Assembly (NCBI RefSeq): GCF_000970205.1
Contig: NZ_CP009512.1
Span: 744,001-808,000, forward strand
Length of the DNA: 64,000 nt
Source: Methanosarcina mazei S-6
GTDB taxonomy: Archaea; Halobacteriota; Methanosarcinia; Methanosarcinales; Methanosarcinaceae
Direction of reading: 5' to 3'
The notes beneath the pieces are model-generated. The model was not told the origin of the DNA. It ran no database searches and saw nothing but the letters and a program-made list of their open reading frames with translations. Below are positions 1 to 9,836 of the stretch, piece after piece (the stretch's first letter is position 1; the number at the start of each line of letters is the position of its first letter). Position numbers and translations under genes: made by a program.

Positions 1-1394
1 TCCAGGCTCGAGACCAGTTCGAGTTCAATCAATGTATCCATAACTTCCCTGGCGCTTTCTCCTGCAATTGCTGCTTTCTCATGTTCGGCTACAATGAGTC
101 CGCCATTTCCGTTAATTTTATCCGGCACAATCCTGACTCTTATTGGGCCTGCAGGGTCCTGACGCCAGTTTTTCGAAGCTCTGGCAGTAATCACTTTTTT
201 GGGGAGGGGGCTGTCAGGGCGTTTTCGTTTTTCCTTTATGAAGAGGAGGTCAATGCCAAGATCCTTGGGGGAGCTTTCCCTTATCCTGCAAAGCTGCATC
301 ATCTCAGAGGCTTTTTTCAGCTCTCCTATGGAGCCCTGGGCTTTATCGCTGTACTCGGGGGTAAAAAGGATACTTGCCCCGGTTTCGGCTCCTATTCCGC
401 AGAGTGTGGCATTTACTCCTATCGTATCCACGTCCATGAGTTCGGTTACATTGCCTGCCCCAAAGAATAATGGAATGTCAGGATATCTCCTGTGAAACTC
501 ATGGTAGCGAACAATGGATTCCGTTATATTATGGCCTACAGGGTCAAGGATAGGGTCGGCTATAATTCTTTCAATCCCGAGCCTGCGTGCGGATTCGATA
601 TTATTTACAAGGCTTTCCAGACTGTTTCCTTCATCAGGAATTATGACTGCTGCAACACCTGCTTTTGCAACCACGGAGCCTGCTGTTTCCATATTTGTGC
701 TGTTAAGGCTCAGAACAAGGTCTGCTCCTGCTTCTATTCCTTCCTTTATCAGCTCAGGGTCAAGGGTATCTATACTTATCGGAATATCTGTGAGAGATTT
801 TGCAAGGAATACCGTACTTCGGACCTGTCCCGGAAGGGTGTTAAGTGTAGCTCCGAGGTCGATAATATCTGCTCCACGGGCGATAAAAGCTTCGATTTTT
901 ATCTCCAGGTCAGCAGGGTTCAACTCGGCTGCTCCTACAATCTCTCCCATAACTTTCATTCGGGAGTTTCCTCCCAGTTTTACTCCTCTCAGGCTAAGTG
1001 GAGAAACGGCTTCTTCTTCGGCTTCTCTTATAAGCTCAAGAGCTTCTTCCTTTCTTACGTCTGCAAGGAGCTCACAGGCAGGGACCTTTACGGAAAACTC
1101 CACTTCTTCTGCAAAACGGAGCACAAAGCCAAGGTCATAAGCATGTTTAGGGCCCAGCCGGATTTTACAGTCAAGCTCGTCCGATACCTTTGAAAAATCA
1201 CCCGGTACAAGTCCGGGAAGCAGAATGAGGTCATATTTTTTTGATAATCCGGCTTCCTCAAAGGCTCTGGTAAGTTTTTTCGGGGTGATAAAGGCAGCAA
1301 TGTCGATATCTGCTACAAGGACGTCTGCTTTTTCTCCAGCCGCTTTTCTCACGGTATTTTCCGCAAGCCGCCCTGTTGCAATCAAAATTTCCAT
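1..1394 (-). CDS. Dihydropteroate synthase-like protein (DUF6513/TIGR00284 type), 3' end outside window
   Basis: Reading the minus strand from an ATG at 1394 gives an uninterrupted frame to the window edge, beginning MEILIATGRLAENTV. The N-terminal ~150 residues resemble the DUF6513 domain. The middle, from about residue 150, is a TIM-barrel related to dihydropteroate synthase, with segments such as ADIIDLGATLN and DIPISIDTLDPELI, and NATLCGIGAETGASILF later. The family is annotated in methanogens as dihydropteroate synthase-related and is suspected to act in tetrahydromethanopterin or related pterin chemistry; the reaction is not proven. No clear ribosome binding site precedes the ATG. It lies downstream of ftsZ on the same strand, with a terminator-like hairpin between them. 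At least 464 codons are visible. Confidence 0.8.
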   Translation of the reverse strand, partial: MEILIATGRLAENTVRKAAGEKADVLVADIDIAAFITPKKLTRAFEEAGLSKKYDLILLPGLVPGDFSKVSDELDCKIRLGPKHAYDLGFVLRFAEEVEFSVKVPACELLADVRKEEALELIREAEEEAVSPLSLRGVKLGGNSRMKVMGEIVGAAELNPADLEIKIEAFIARGADIIDLGATLNTLPGQVRSTVFLAKSLTDIPISIDTLDPELIKEGIEAGADLVLSLNSTNMETAGSVVAKAGVAAVIIPDEGNSLESLVNNIESARRLGIERIIADPILDPVGHNITESIVRYHEFHRRYPDIPLFFGAGNVTELMDVDTIGVNATLCGIGAETGASILFTPEYSDKAQGSIGELKKASEMMQLCRIRESSPKDLGIDLLFIKEKRKRPDSPLPKKVITARASKNWRQDPAGPIRVRIVPDKINGNGGLIVAEHEKAAIAGESAREVMDTLIELELVSSL

Positions 1395-1537
1395 GTTTTT
1401 TAGATAGAATAGCTAATAAAAAAGAGTATCTATCTGTAGCTGCCTCAAAAAATAGCTTCCCGGTCAGGAAAACTCTAACTTTCCGCTCCGAGGAAGATTT
1501 GTTTCTCCAGGTCTCCGGTAGCTCCCCGAATATCCTG

Positions 1538-1579
1538 AAAAAATAACTGAGGGAGCCCGAAAACCTGCAGATTCGGGCT
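1538..1579 (-). terminator. Hairpin plus T-run downstream of ftsZ
   Basis: AGCCCGAA (1554-1561) and TTCGGGCT (1572-1579) form a perfect 8-bp stem with a 10-nt loop. On the minus strand it is followed about 10 nt later by a run of six T (1538-1543). It lies just after the ftsZ stop codon. Confidence 0.6.
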
Positions 1580-1594
1580 TTTGCCTTAACGTAA

Positions 1595-2773
1595 TTAATT
1601 TATGAAATCAATAATTGATTCTTCGTGCTTTTTTCTCAGAGGACCTGCAGTCCCGGCTTTCCTGGCTTCAAGTGACAGCCTTCCAAATCTTTTTTCCTGG
1701 ATAGGGTCAGCTTCGGCTCTGGACTCCAGGATTCCAGCTCCTGCCTGAGGGCCCAGGATCTGGGCAGACTGGACACCGGTCATTATTGCCATTACCCGGA
1801 CCTTACCTTCATAATCATCCCTTATCCTTGCGCCCCATATCACATTGGCGTTCGAGGAAAGTTCATAGGTAAGCATGGAGGCAATTTCTTCGGCTTCCTT
1901 CAGGCTGAGGTCAGGCCCGCCTGTTACATGGACAAGGCTACCGGTTGCGCCCTTATAATCAACATCAAGCAGCGGGTGGTTAAGGGCAGTCCTCACGACT
2001 TCGGTGCTCTTGTCCTGGTTCTTTGACTCTCCTACAAGCATTACGGCAACTCCGCCGCAGCTCATGATTGTCCTTATATCTGCATAGTCAAGGTTGATCA
2101 GAGAAGGCACAGTAATGGTTTCGGTTATTCCCTTTACGGTTTCTGCAATTAACTGGTCCATTACTGAGAAAGCCTGGTCAATGGGAAGGTTGGGTACATA
2201 ATTGAGCAGCCTGTTGTTGTCCAGGACAATTACCGTGTCTGCTGCCCTGCGCAGGTCTTCGAGACCCTCTTCGGCTTTAAATATGCGGGCTCTTTCGACT
2301 CTGAAGGGGCTTGAAACCATGCCCACAACGATTGCTCCCTGTTCTTTTGCAACTTCGGCAACTACCGGGGCAACTCCTGTTCCAGTGCCTCCTCCGAGGC
2401 CTGCGGTAACGAAAACAAGGTCAACATCCTTCAGGACTTCTTCAAGGGTGCCTCTTGCAAGTTCTGCGGCTTTTTTCCCTGTTTCTGGATAGCCGCCTGC
2501 TCCCAGTCCTCTTGTAAGGGTTTTTCCAACAAGGATCTTCTTGTCAGCCCTTACATTGTCAAGGTGCTGCTTATCCGTATTGATGCAGACTGTTTCTGCG
2601 CCTTCAATTCCAATGTTGTAGAGACGGTTTACGGTATTATTCCCTGCGCCCCCACACCCTACAATCATAATTCTCGGCTGTCCGAATTCTTCGAATTCTT
2701 CATCGGACGTCGTTTTTCGGTATTCCTTTTCTTTTTCGCTGAACTTCATTGCTTCCTGTACTATAGATTGCAA
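1595..2773 (-). CDS. ftsZ: Cell division protein FtsZ
   Basis: This is a tubulin-family GTPase that polymerises at midcell to form the division ring. The product is 392 residues. The tubulin signature GGGTGTG lies at residues 127-133, the phosphate-binding GCGGAGNN at about 39-46, and a T7 synergy loop region NLDYADIR near 230, so all catalytic elements are present. The start is a TTG at 2773, preceded by GAGGGG at good spacing. An internal ATG at 2749 would give a version eight residues shorter. The charged N-terminal extension and a C-terminal tail ending in EESIIDFIN are typical of archaeal FtsZ1/FtsZ2 proteins. It appears monocistronic, with about 1 kb of non-coding DNA upstream. Confidence 0.96.
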   Translation of the reverse strand: MQSIVQEAMKFSEKEKEYRKTTSDEEFEEFGQPRIMIVGCGGAGNNTVNRLYNIGIEGAETVCINTDKQHLDNVRADKKILVGKTLTRGLGAGGYPETGKKAAELARGTLEEVLKDVDLVFVTAGLGGGTGTGVAPVVAEVAKEQGAIVVGMVSSPFRVERARIFKAEEGLEDLRRAADTVIVLDNNRLLNYVPNLPIDQAFSVMDQLIAETVKGITETITVPSLINLDYADIRTIMSCGGVAVMLVGESKNQDKSTEVVRTALNHPLLDVDYKGATGSLVHVTGGPDLSLKEAEEIASMLTYELSSNANVIWGARIRDDYEGKVRVMAIMTGVQSAQILGPQAGAGILESRAEADPIQEKRFGRLSLEARKAGTAGPLRKKHEESIIDFIN

Positions 2774-3794
2774 TTTATCCCCTCGGTCGGATTTCGTTTA
2801 TTATATCTTCTCTATTTTTTCTTTCACTCCCCACCCTCTTTGTCGGGGGGTAAATTTTGCTGATATCAATTAAACTGGGGATAACCTGTAAAAACCTAAT
2901 AAAAGATTTTCATCCGTTATCTTTAATAAGTTGTCACTCTACTAAACCTTAAACATTTCGGACATATTTAAACAGTGCTTTTAAATTGTATATGAAGTTT
3001 AAATACATCATCCATAAATTTCATATATTTTACTCATCTCTGCTTTTTAGTCCTGAAACCTCAGGGCAAAAAGCCGAAGACTTACGTAATACTTATATAC
3101 AGTAGCTTAAATTTCTCTAGAAAGTCTCGTTTTTCAGGAAAGCTGTCCTGATTATATATATCAGGGCAATTTTTATTTTCTTTCTTGCCTGTTATTTTAC
3201 TGCCATGCTTCCCTCAAATAATTGAATATGTAGTATCTATACTGCGTTTTCTCGAGACCTCTAAGATGGAAACCTGCAATTTAATGGAACTGTTTATATT
3301 ATTACTATTTAAGTAGAGTCCTCCTCTTAAAAACTTTTTCGGTATCTTTCGAAGATTTTGAGGCTCTTGCTTATTTTTTCCAGTATTGAAGAATAGCTGC
3401 ACATAAATGTTTATATAAATTTAAGCTCAATATCTCGAATTCCTGGCAATCTTTTAAATTTTATTTCCATAGTAAGCGGTTGGCCCGTTTGCCCGATAGA
3501 AGGCTCTATATAACCGTTTTCATTCTATAAGGAATGTCTCAGGACCTGCACTCTTCCAAAACGATAGTAAAAGACCTCTTAGATAGTAAAAGACCTCTTA
3601 CATTGTAGCCATACATAAATCTCAGTAACCCGGGAATCCCTGGAAAGCTTTAAGAACGCAAAGTCATTTTACTTTGAGTCACCTGCTTTAATTCTTATCG
3701 GATATGAAATTCAGAATGTGTCTTTATCTATTAACTAACTCGCTGTACTTACTTCCCCGAAAACCCCATTCCTTTTGGTTCAGGAGTCAGAAAC
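2774..3794. other. 1-kb gap between ftsZ and the HAD gene
   Basis: No convincing protein gene is visible. The region is AT-rich and holds the ftsZ promoter on the minus strand. It also holds a TATA-like element with a downstream hairpin near 3088-3180 (listed separately). A short direct repeat of AGTAAAAGACCTCTTA lies at about 3565-3600. Confidence 0.6.
3088..3180 (+). ncRNA. Possible small RNA: TATA box followed by hairpin and T-run
   Basis: A TATA-like CTTATATA at about 3090-3098 is followed about 50 nt later by CCTGAT (3147-3152) and ATCAGG (3160-3165), extendable to 8 bp with one G-U pair. Then comes AATTTTTATTTT. This is promoter plus terminator architecture with no reading frame between. 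No known RNA family is recognised. Confidence 0.25.
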
Positions 3795-4475
3795 GTGTTA
3801 AAAGCATTAATTTTTGATATGGACGGAGTTCTTGTAGATTCCATGCCTTTTCATGCAGCAGCCTGGAAGAAGGCTTTTCTTGAAATGGGCATGGAAATCC
3901 AGGACGAGGATATCTATGCAATCGAAGGTTCAAATCCCAGAAATGGTCTTCCTCTGCTGATCAGAAAAGCCAGGAAGGAGCCGGAAGATTTTGACTTTGA
4001 AGCTATCACTTCAATTTACAGGCAGGAATTTAACCGGATTTTTAAGCTGAAGGCATTCGATGGAATGAAAGAGTGCCTTGAATTTCTTAAATCACGATTT
4101 CTGCTCTCAGTAGTCTCAGGTTCGGACCGTTTAATTGTTAACGGAATTGTTGACCAGCTTTTCCCGGGCATATTCGACACTGTTGTCACGGGAGACGATG
4201 TCCTGAACTCAAAGCCGGATCCTGACCCATTCCTGAAAGCGGTTGAGCTTCTTAATGTCGGAAAAGAGGAATGTGTTGTGATAGAAAACGCCGTCCTGGG
4301 CGTGGAAGCCGCAAAAAAGGCAGATATTTACTGCATAGGTGTCCCCACGTACGTAAAACCTTCCGAGCTTGACAGGGCGGACCTTGTTGTAGGAAATCAT
4401 CAAAAATTGATGGAACATCTCCTCAGTCTCGAGCCTCTTTTCAGCCCTGAATTTATTCCCGGGCGCAGGCGATAA
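3795..4475 (+). CDS. HAD-superfamily phosphatase, beta-phosphoglucomutase-like
   Basis: The 226-residue protein starts with the HAD motif I FDMDGVLVDS, where the two Asp are nucleophile and acid/base. A helical cap domain spans about residues 18-85, motif II is VVSGSD, motif III has the Lys in LNSKPDPDPF, and motif IV is VIENAVLGVEAAKKA. This is subfamily I, the group of beta-phosphoglucomutase, phosphoglycolate phosphatase and sugar-phosphate phosphatases. The substrate cannot be told from sequence. The start is GTG at 3795, with CAGGAG upstream. It is a single plus-strand gene convergent with aCPSF1. Confidence 0.85.
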   Translation: MLKALIFDMDGVLVDSMPFHAAAWKKAFLEMGMEIQDEDIYAIEGSNPRNGLPLLIRKARKEPEDFDFEAITSIYRQEFNRIFKLKAFDGMKECLEFLKSRFLLSVVSGSDRLIVNGIVDQLFPGIFDTVVTGDDVLNSKPDPDPFLKAVELLNVGKEECVVIENAVLGVEAAKKADIYCIGVPTYVKPSELDRADLVVGNHQKLMEHLLSLEPLFSPEFIPGRRR

Positions 4476-4578
4476 AAATTTCTGTACATCTCTTTACCTG
4501 CTTTTAATCTTTACCCGGGAATCCTTCAGTATTCTTTTTTATTCAAATTTTTCAAAAAAAGGTGTGGTTCACCAGGGA

Positions 4579-6492
4579 TCACAGCAGTCTTACGGTTTCG
4601 AGGTTTGTGAGCGCACGTGTCTCTATCTTCAGTTTCTTGTAAACGGAACTTGCGAGGTCAACACAGGCTTTTTCATCTCCGTGCTCCGTGAATACTCTTT
4701 CCGGGCGGGGCTGCATCCTTTTAACATATTCCATAAGCTGCCTCCTGTCCGAGTGGCCTGAGAATCCGTCTACAACCTGCACCTCCATGTTCATTTTCAG
4801 CATTTCGGTGCTTCCGTTCTTCCCTGTCATCGGAATTTCTTTCCATCCCTTCTGGATCCTGCGCCCTATTGTCCCGTCAGCCTGATAGCCCACAAACACA
4901 AGGGTATTGCGCGGGTCTTCTGCAAAAGCCTTGAAATACTCCATAACAGGGCCTCCGTTCATCATGCCCGAAGTTGCCAGGATTACGCAGGGCTGAGGGT
5001 TCTGGATGATCTTCTGGCGTGCTTCATGTGAGTCCACAGGCTTGAAGCACTCTGACAGGAAGGGGTTCTGGCCTTTCTGGAAGATCAGTTTCCTCAGGTC
5101 ATTATTCAGGTATTCCGGATGAGTTGCATGGATTGCAGTTGCTTCCCAGATCATTCCGTCAAGGTAGACCGGAACTTCGGGGATAAGTCCTTTCCTTATG
5201 GACTCTTCGAGCACAATCATAACTTCCTGGCTTCTGCCCACAGCAAAAGCAGGAATGACTGCAATTCCTCCGCGCTCAATGGTATTCTTTACGACCATCT
5301 GCAGGTGCTTTTCCGCATCTTTAAGTGCAGGCTGGAAAGCGTTTGCATTTCCATAAGTAGCTTCACTGATGACCGTTTCGACCCTCGGGAACTTGTTGAC
5401 AGCAGGGTCAAAAAGCCTGGTTTTCTCATATTTGTAGTCTCCTGTAAAGACCACATTATGGAGGCCGTCTCCTATATGGAAATGGGAAATAGCTGAGCCC
5501 AGGATATGACCTGCATTATGGAAAGTCAGTTTTATGTCGGGGGCTATGTCTGTTACTTCCTCGTAGTCCAGAGGTATGGTGTGTTTGAGGGTTTTTGCTA
5601 CCATCCCTGATTCATAGGGAATCTTCTTCCCTTCTTTAGCTGCCACATCTATGTAGTCGAGCTGGAGCAGCACCATAAGGTCTCTTGTTGGAGGAGTACA
5701 GTAGACAGGTCCTTCGTACCCGTACTTGAAAAGCAGGGGGACAAGTCCCTGGTGGTCAAGGTGAGCGTGGGTAACTATCACGGCATCTATCTGGTTTAAT
5801 GGAAAAACTTCAGGAACATAAAGGTAAGGCGTCATGTTTTCATCAGATCCCACATTGACTCCGCAGTCAATCAGGATTCTGGATTCAGGTGTAGAAAGCA
5901 AAAAGCAGCTTCTTCCTACTTCTTTACATCCCCCAAGGGCTGTAACCCTTACCCACTGGTCTTTTGAAGTACACTCCCTGTGAATTTTCCTCCCCACTGT
6001 TTTCAGGATTTCCTTCCTTTCTTTGAGGTTGTTCCGCATGAACTCCCGTATGTTTTTTACCGTACGTGACTTTATAGGAGGTGTCCTGACAACTTTTGGA
6101 ATCCAGCCAATCTGCTTTGTAATCTCTCTGAGGGTTGCGCCATGTTTTCCTATTACAAGCCCGGGCTTTTCGGCTTCGATAATTACTTCTCCTGAATCAG
6201 GGTCAAAATAGTAGCTCGAGATTACGGATTCTTTTGGAACAACTTCTTCAATTATAGAAATAGAGTCCTCAGGAGTTGCGAGAACCCTGGGATCAGGCCG
6301 CATAGCAATCCGCGTCCTGAGTTCTTTTGCCAGGTTGCGGATAATATTCCCGTCATCAGCGAATTTTCTGGGCTCCTCGGTATACAGAACAAGCTGAGGG
6401 CCCTCAAATTCGACGTCGGTAATAGTAACGCCTGCGGGTAGGTTTTTCTCAATTTTGTGTTTGAGGTCTAATAGCACGTCTTCTATAGGCAT
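4579..6492 (-). CDS. aCPSF1/FttA, KH-domain beta-CASP ribonuclease and transcription termination factor
   Basis: This 637-residue protein has two N-terminal KH domains (about residues 1-140; a GKHG loop is at 115-118). A metallo-beta-lactamase fold follows with the zinc motif HAHLDH at 242-247, then a beta-CASP domain and C-terminal metal-binding histidines (GFSGHSDRRQL, TEHGDEKACV). The family is the archaeal homologue of CPSF73. It is known to cleave nascent RNA at U-rich sites and drive transcription termination. The ATG at 6492 has AGGAAG upstream. It lies 111 bp downstream of psmB on the same strand and probably shares a transcript. Several T-rich intergenic stretches in this window are plausible substrates for it. 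Confidence 0.95.
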   Translation of the reverse strand: MPIEDVLLDLKHKIEKNLPAGVTITDVEFEGPQLVLYTEEPRKFADDGNIIRNLAKELRTRIAMRPDPRVLATPEDSISIIEEVVPKESVISSYYFDPDSGEVIIEAEKPGLVIGKHGATLREITKQIGWIPKVVRTPPIKSRTVKNIREFMRNNLKERKEILKTVGRKIHRECTSKDQWVRVTALGGCKEVGRSCFLLSTPESRILIDCGVNVGSDENMTPYLYVPEVFPLNQIDAVIVTHAHLDHQGLVPLLFKYGYEGPVYCTPPTRDLMVLLQLDYIDVAAKEGKKIPYESGMVAKTLKHTIPLDYEEVTDIAPDIKLTFHNAGHILGSAISHFHIGDGLHNVVFTGDYKYEKTRLFDPAVNKFPRVETVISEATYGNANAFQPALKDAEKHLQMVVKNTIERGGIAVIPAFAVGRSQEVMIVLEESIRKGLIPEVPVYLDGMIWEATAIHATHPEYLNNDLRKLIFQKGQNPFLSECFKPVDSHEARQKIIQNPQPCVILATSGMMNGGPVMEYFKAFAEDPRNTLVFVGYQADGTIGRRIQKGWKEIPMTGKNGSTEMLKMNMEVQVVDGFSGHSDRRQLMEYVKRMQPRPERVFTEHGDEKACVDLASSVYKKLKIETRALTNLETVRLL

Positions 6493-6603
6493 TAAGAATC
6501 TTCCTTTTTATCAAAAAATCAAAAAGATCTGGATGTTGAAAAAATAATATTTGAAAAAGGTGTTAGTTTGTATGATGAAATAAAAAACCAACAATTAAAT
6601 TAT

Positions 6604-7236
6604 TTAGTTTAATAAAGCTCTTCTGGATTTTACTTCTTCAGGATCCAACCTTTTGAATGCCTCCTTTGTAATTACGACTACATCGATATTTTCTCCGGAA
6701 GCTGAGTCTCTTTTCGTTGCATTGTGAATTGCTCGAATCGCAAGATCAAGACCTTCTTTTACAGCTATATCCTCTCTGTACTGGTCTTCCAGCACTCCGT
6801 AGGCCATGGGAGAACCCGAGCCGGTTGCTGAGATTCTTGTCTCTTCAATGCTTCCTCCCATAGGGTCCAGTGAGTAGATTGCAGGACCGTTTTTGTCAAC
6901 CCCTCCGATAAGGAGCTGAACCATCATAGGATAATAGCGGTTAGCATTCAAGAAATTGGACATCAAAGTGGCAATCCCTTTGATCGTCATGGATTCGTTC
7001 CTGCGCATCTTGTAGAGCTGTGATTCCACACTTACCAATCGCACGAGCTGCTGAGCGTCCCCTACCGAACCGGCAGTGGTCATCCCTACCAGGTCATCTA
7101 TCTGGTAAACTTTCTTTGCAGTTTTGCTTGCGATGAAATGCCCCATAGTGGCTCGCTGTTCACTTGCGAGCACAATTCCGTCGGTACAAACTACTCCTAC
7201 GGTAGTTGTGCCCTTTAAATATTTGTCATTATCCAT
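6604..7236 (-). CDS. psmB: Proteasome beta subunit
   Basis: This is the catalytic subunit of the archaeal 20S proteasome. After a nine-residue propeptide MDNDKYLKG, autocleavage would expose the nucleophile Thr of [11 protein letters not shown]. The family signature around [12 protein letters not shown] and the [11 protein letters not shown] segment are present. I place the start at the ATG at 7236 (210 aa), not the one at 7242. GAGGGT is then 8 nt upstream instead of 2, and the short propeptide fits the Methanosarcina protein as known. The aCPSF1 gene follows in the same direction. Confidence 0.96.
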   Translation of the reverse strand: MDNDKYLKGTTTVGVVCTDGIVLASEQRATMGHFIASKTAKKVYQIDDLVGMTTAGSVGDAQQLVRLVSVESQLYKMRRNESMTIKGIATLMSNFLNANRYYPMMVQLLIGGVDKNGPAIYSLDPMGGSIEETRISATGSGSPMAYGVLEDQYREDIAVKEGLDLAIRAIHNATKRDSASGENIDVVVITKEAFKRLDPEEVKSRRALLN

Positions 7237-7483
7237 AAACATACCCTCATAATAAGCTGAAAATGAGAAAATGGCGCTAAAAAAAATGTTTTAGTTGAGG
7301 TGAGCATTTTTAGCTTAAATCGCAGGATTTAGCAATCCATTATCTCATTATTAATATCGCTATATATAAGTTTTCCTCCCTTTTTCTAAATGCGTTCGCA
7401 TTTGGAACCGGAGGATCAATTCGATAAAATAACTCCTTCTTTTTTGTGACTGAGCGTTCATTGCAGCTGAAGAAACCCGGAAT

Positions 7484-7996
7484 TTAGTGTGAAAGTTTTT
7501 CCACTTCTTCAGCCAGCCTCTTTATTCTCTGGATTACATCTTCAGATACGTTTTTTTTACGCATGAGCTCCAATCTGTCCTGTGCCGTTATCCTCTTTGT
7601 TCCTTTTACAAGGTTGTCCGCATGCGCAACAATCTTTTCCTCAAGGCTCCTGGGAAAATAGTCGTCTTCAGGAAGCCCCAATTCTTTTGCTTCTTCTTTA
7701 GAGATTCCGGCTCCGATATGCCTTTTTATTATCTCGGCAACTTCAGGTTCTATTCCCCTGCTCGTAGCCAGCCGAAACCCTTCAACAGCATGTGCAATCC
7801 CGTGTGTCCTGCACCTTCCCGCATCATGCAAAAGGGCCCCCGCTTCCACAAGTTCCAGGTCCACTTCCTTTCCTGCTGCTTTTGCCTTTTCTGCAATCTC
7901 AACTGCAAGCGAGGCGACCTCTTTGCAGTGTTCAATCACATTCGGGGCACAGCCTGATTCCTCAAGAAACCTGATCGCTTCGGCTCTGGTGATCAA
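7484..7996 (-). CDS. HD-domain metal-dependent phosphohydrolase (TIGR00295 type)
   Basis: This is a 170-residue HD-domain protein. The metal-binding HD pair lies in LLHDAGRC at about residues 55-60, with His ligands upstream (IEHCKEV) and downstream (IKRHIGAG, VAHADNLV). The TIGR00295 group is conserved in methanogenic archaea and called an uncharacterised HDIG protein; likely substrates are phosphate mono- or diesters. The start is TTG at 7996, only 10 bp after the TFE stop, which indicates an operon and possible translational coupling. Confidence 0.85.
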   Translation of the reverse strand: MITRAEAIRFLEESGCAPNVIEHCKEVASLAVEIAEKAKAAGKEVDLELVEAGALLHDAGRCRTHGIAHAVEGFRLATSRGIEPEVAEIIKRHIGAGISKEEAKELGLPEDDYFPRSLEEKIVAHADNLVKGTKRITAQDRLELMRKKNVSEDVIQRIKRLAEEVEKLSH

Positions 7997-8006
7997 GATT
8001 AATCCC

Positions 8007-8501
8007 TTATGCGGAACTCAAAGCTTCTACGCGCTTTTTCAGAACTCCCACAAAACGGGAGTTGTCATAGTAAACCAGGTCTTCTCCGCACATTGGGCAG
8101 AGAAATTCCGTTTCCGTTGCTTCGTCAAAAAGAAGGCGAACACAACCCTGAGGACAAACGTAAAATACATGATTTTCTTCAAATTCAAGGCGGGTCTTCA
8201 GATTCCTTAGCAGTCTTTTCTTTTCCCTCATAAGCTGGTGCTCTATGTCGGAAAAGTCCAGATGCCAGAGATAAGTCAGCCATCCGCTATTTGAATCTCT
8301 TTCCCTTACAACTATTGCAAATTTATTCTCATAAAGTATAAAAAGAGTTCTTCTCACGGTATTCAGCAGAACTCCGGTCTTCGCCGCAATTTCTTCATCC
8401 GTGACATTGCCTTCGGGCATCTGTTCTATCATTTTAAGCCCGTCATCCCCTACAAGGCTCCTGAGGTATCCTCTAATTACCTTGTCATTTAAATCGACCA
8501 A
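8007..8501 (-). CDS. tfe: Transcription initiation factor E, alpha subunit (TFE)
   Basis: TFE assists promoter opening by archaeal RNA polymerase. It has an N-terminal winged-helix region (about residues 1-90) and a C-terminal zinc ribbon with CPQGC...CPMCG at about residues 116-140. I choose the TTG at 8501 (164 aa, MVDLNDKVIRGYL) over the GTG at 8510. GAGGTGA is 5-8 nt upstream of the TTG but overlaps the GTG. The HD-domain gene follows 10 bp downstream. Confidence 0.93.
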   Translation of the reverse strand: MVDLNDKVIRGYLRSLVGDDGLKMIEQMPEGNVTDEEIAAKTGVLLNTVRRTLFILYENKFAIVVRERDSNSGWLTYLWHLDFSDIEHQLMREKKRLLRNLKTRLEFEENHVFYVCPQGCVRLLFDEATETEFLCPMCGEDLVYYDNSRFVGVLKKRVEALSSA

Positions 8502-8619
8502 AGTGTTCACCTCGCAAATCCCTTATATGAATTGAACATACCATTATTAAAGCTTACATTAAAATTTTTATTTAAAAGATTCCATGTCCGGAAAAAACTG
8601 CAATCTCAGCAGCTGAACC

Positions 8620-9819
8620 TCATGCTTCTCCGGCAGGACTCAGGGACTCTGCTTCTCCTGTAATTCGTTCTGCAATAAAAGTCTTTATCCGCTCTGCCCC
8701 TCCCTCGAGAGATTTGATTGCCTCTTCTCTTGTTGAGGCGAATTCAAACAGGGAGGTCAGAGGCCAATCAGGCTCGATAACAGTTTTCTGAGGCGGAATG
8801 TCCGCGCTTTTTTCCCTGAGAATGACTTCCATGAGTTTTCTGTCTATAAAAAGCTCTCGATCCGAATAAAGAACTCCTCTTGCTGCAAATAGTTTTGCTT
8901 TCGGTTTTTCAGGAAGTTCTCCCCTGAAACAACCGGCATGAGCTTCGAAAAGGTTAATTCCCATCGCTTTCTCAACCGTGTCCAGGCTTCCCTGGAACCT
9001 GGGATTTACTTCAAGCACCACAGGCCCCTGTTCTGTGACCAGAAAATCAACTCCACATGACCCGAGGAGCCCGAGTTCAAGTATCAGTTCTTCTGCAAGT
9101 TTTTCCATCTCTTCTGCGTACTCTGTTATGAAAGGGGTTATATTTCCGCAGTAGGCAAACGGCAGCCTTGAAAGCCAGGGTATGCCTGTTAATTGCTCGT
9201 TCACAGCAACTGCCAGGGCTTCATCCTTTGTAGAAAGCACAGAGACGCTTGAAGGGGTTCCTTCCAGAAACTGCTGAATCACGATTTCATTTTCCGTAAG
9301 GCCCTGGTCAGGACCGGATAATTCTTCCAGCACTTCCAGCATTTCCTGTCTGTTATTTGCAACCCTGTTGAATATCCCTCCTCCTCCTGTAGCCGGTTTG
9401 AGAATAACAGGATATTCGATTGCTTCCGGCTCGTTGGAAGAATAACAGCGAGGATGTGGCATTCCCATAGCTTCAAGCCTTTTTGCAAGGTGAAGCTTGT
9501 TTGAAGCTTCCTTCACTGCTTCAGGGCTGCTGGCAAGCACGGGGCAGGGAAAACGAGACGGGTCCAGCATCTCCATCCCCGAGCCAGGCACGATGGCATC
9601 AAAGTCAAGCCCGAAACCATTCATTTTAGCTACTATCCATCCAGGGTCAAGCTGGCGGAGTTCGCCTGAAGTCCTGCATTCGAGAAGAGCTGATGCATAT
9701 GCACATTCCTGAAGGTCAAGGTCACGGAATGCATCTATGGAGCAGACAGTATAGCCTGCCCTGCTTGCGGAGCAGACAATGTTTCGCGTGTCAAAGCCAA
9801 TTGCAAGGATATTCTGCAT
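8620..9819 (-). CDS. ATP-grasp superfamily ligase, substrate unknown
   Basis: The 399-residue protein has an N-terminal pre-ATP-grasp Rossmann-like region (ILAIGFDTRNIVCSASRAG). The ATP-grasp fold follows: PVILKPATGGGGIFNRV is the ATP-binding Lys and glycine loop (about residue 135-150), and VDFLVTEQGPVVLEVNPRFQGS is the Mg-binding Glu/Asn segment (about 260-280). It belongs to a group (COG2232-like) found in methanogens without an assigned substrate. It lies 17 bp after the NMD3-like gene and is probably co-transcribed. Ligation of an amino acid or carboxylate to a cofactor or protein is possible but unproven. Confidence 0.75.
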   Translation of the reverse strand: MQNILAIGFDTRNIVCSASRAGYTVCSIDAFRDLDLQECAYASALLECRTSGELRQLDPGWIVAKMNGFGLDFDAIVPGSGMEMLDPSRFPCPVLASSPEAVKEASNKLHLAKRLEAMGMPHPRCYSSNEPEAIEYPVILKPATGGGGIFNRVANNRQEMLEVLEELSGPDQGLTENEIVIQQFLEGTPSSVSVLSTKDEALAVAVNEQLTGIPWLSRLPFAYCGNITPFITEYAEEMEKLAEELILELGLLGSCGVDFLVTEQGPVVLEVNPRFQGSLDTVEKAMGINLFEAHAGCFRGELPEKPKAKLFAARGVLYSDRELFIDRKLMEVILREKSADIPPQKTVIEPDWPLTSLFEFASTREEAIKSLEGGAERIKTFIAERITGEAESLSPAGEA

Positions 9820-9836
9820 ATTTCCTCGTTAAACTT

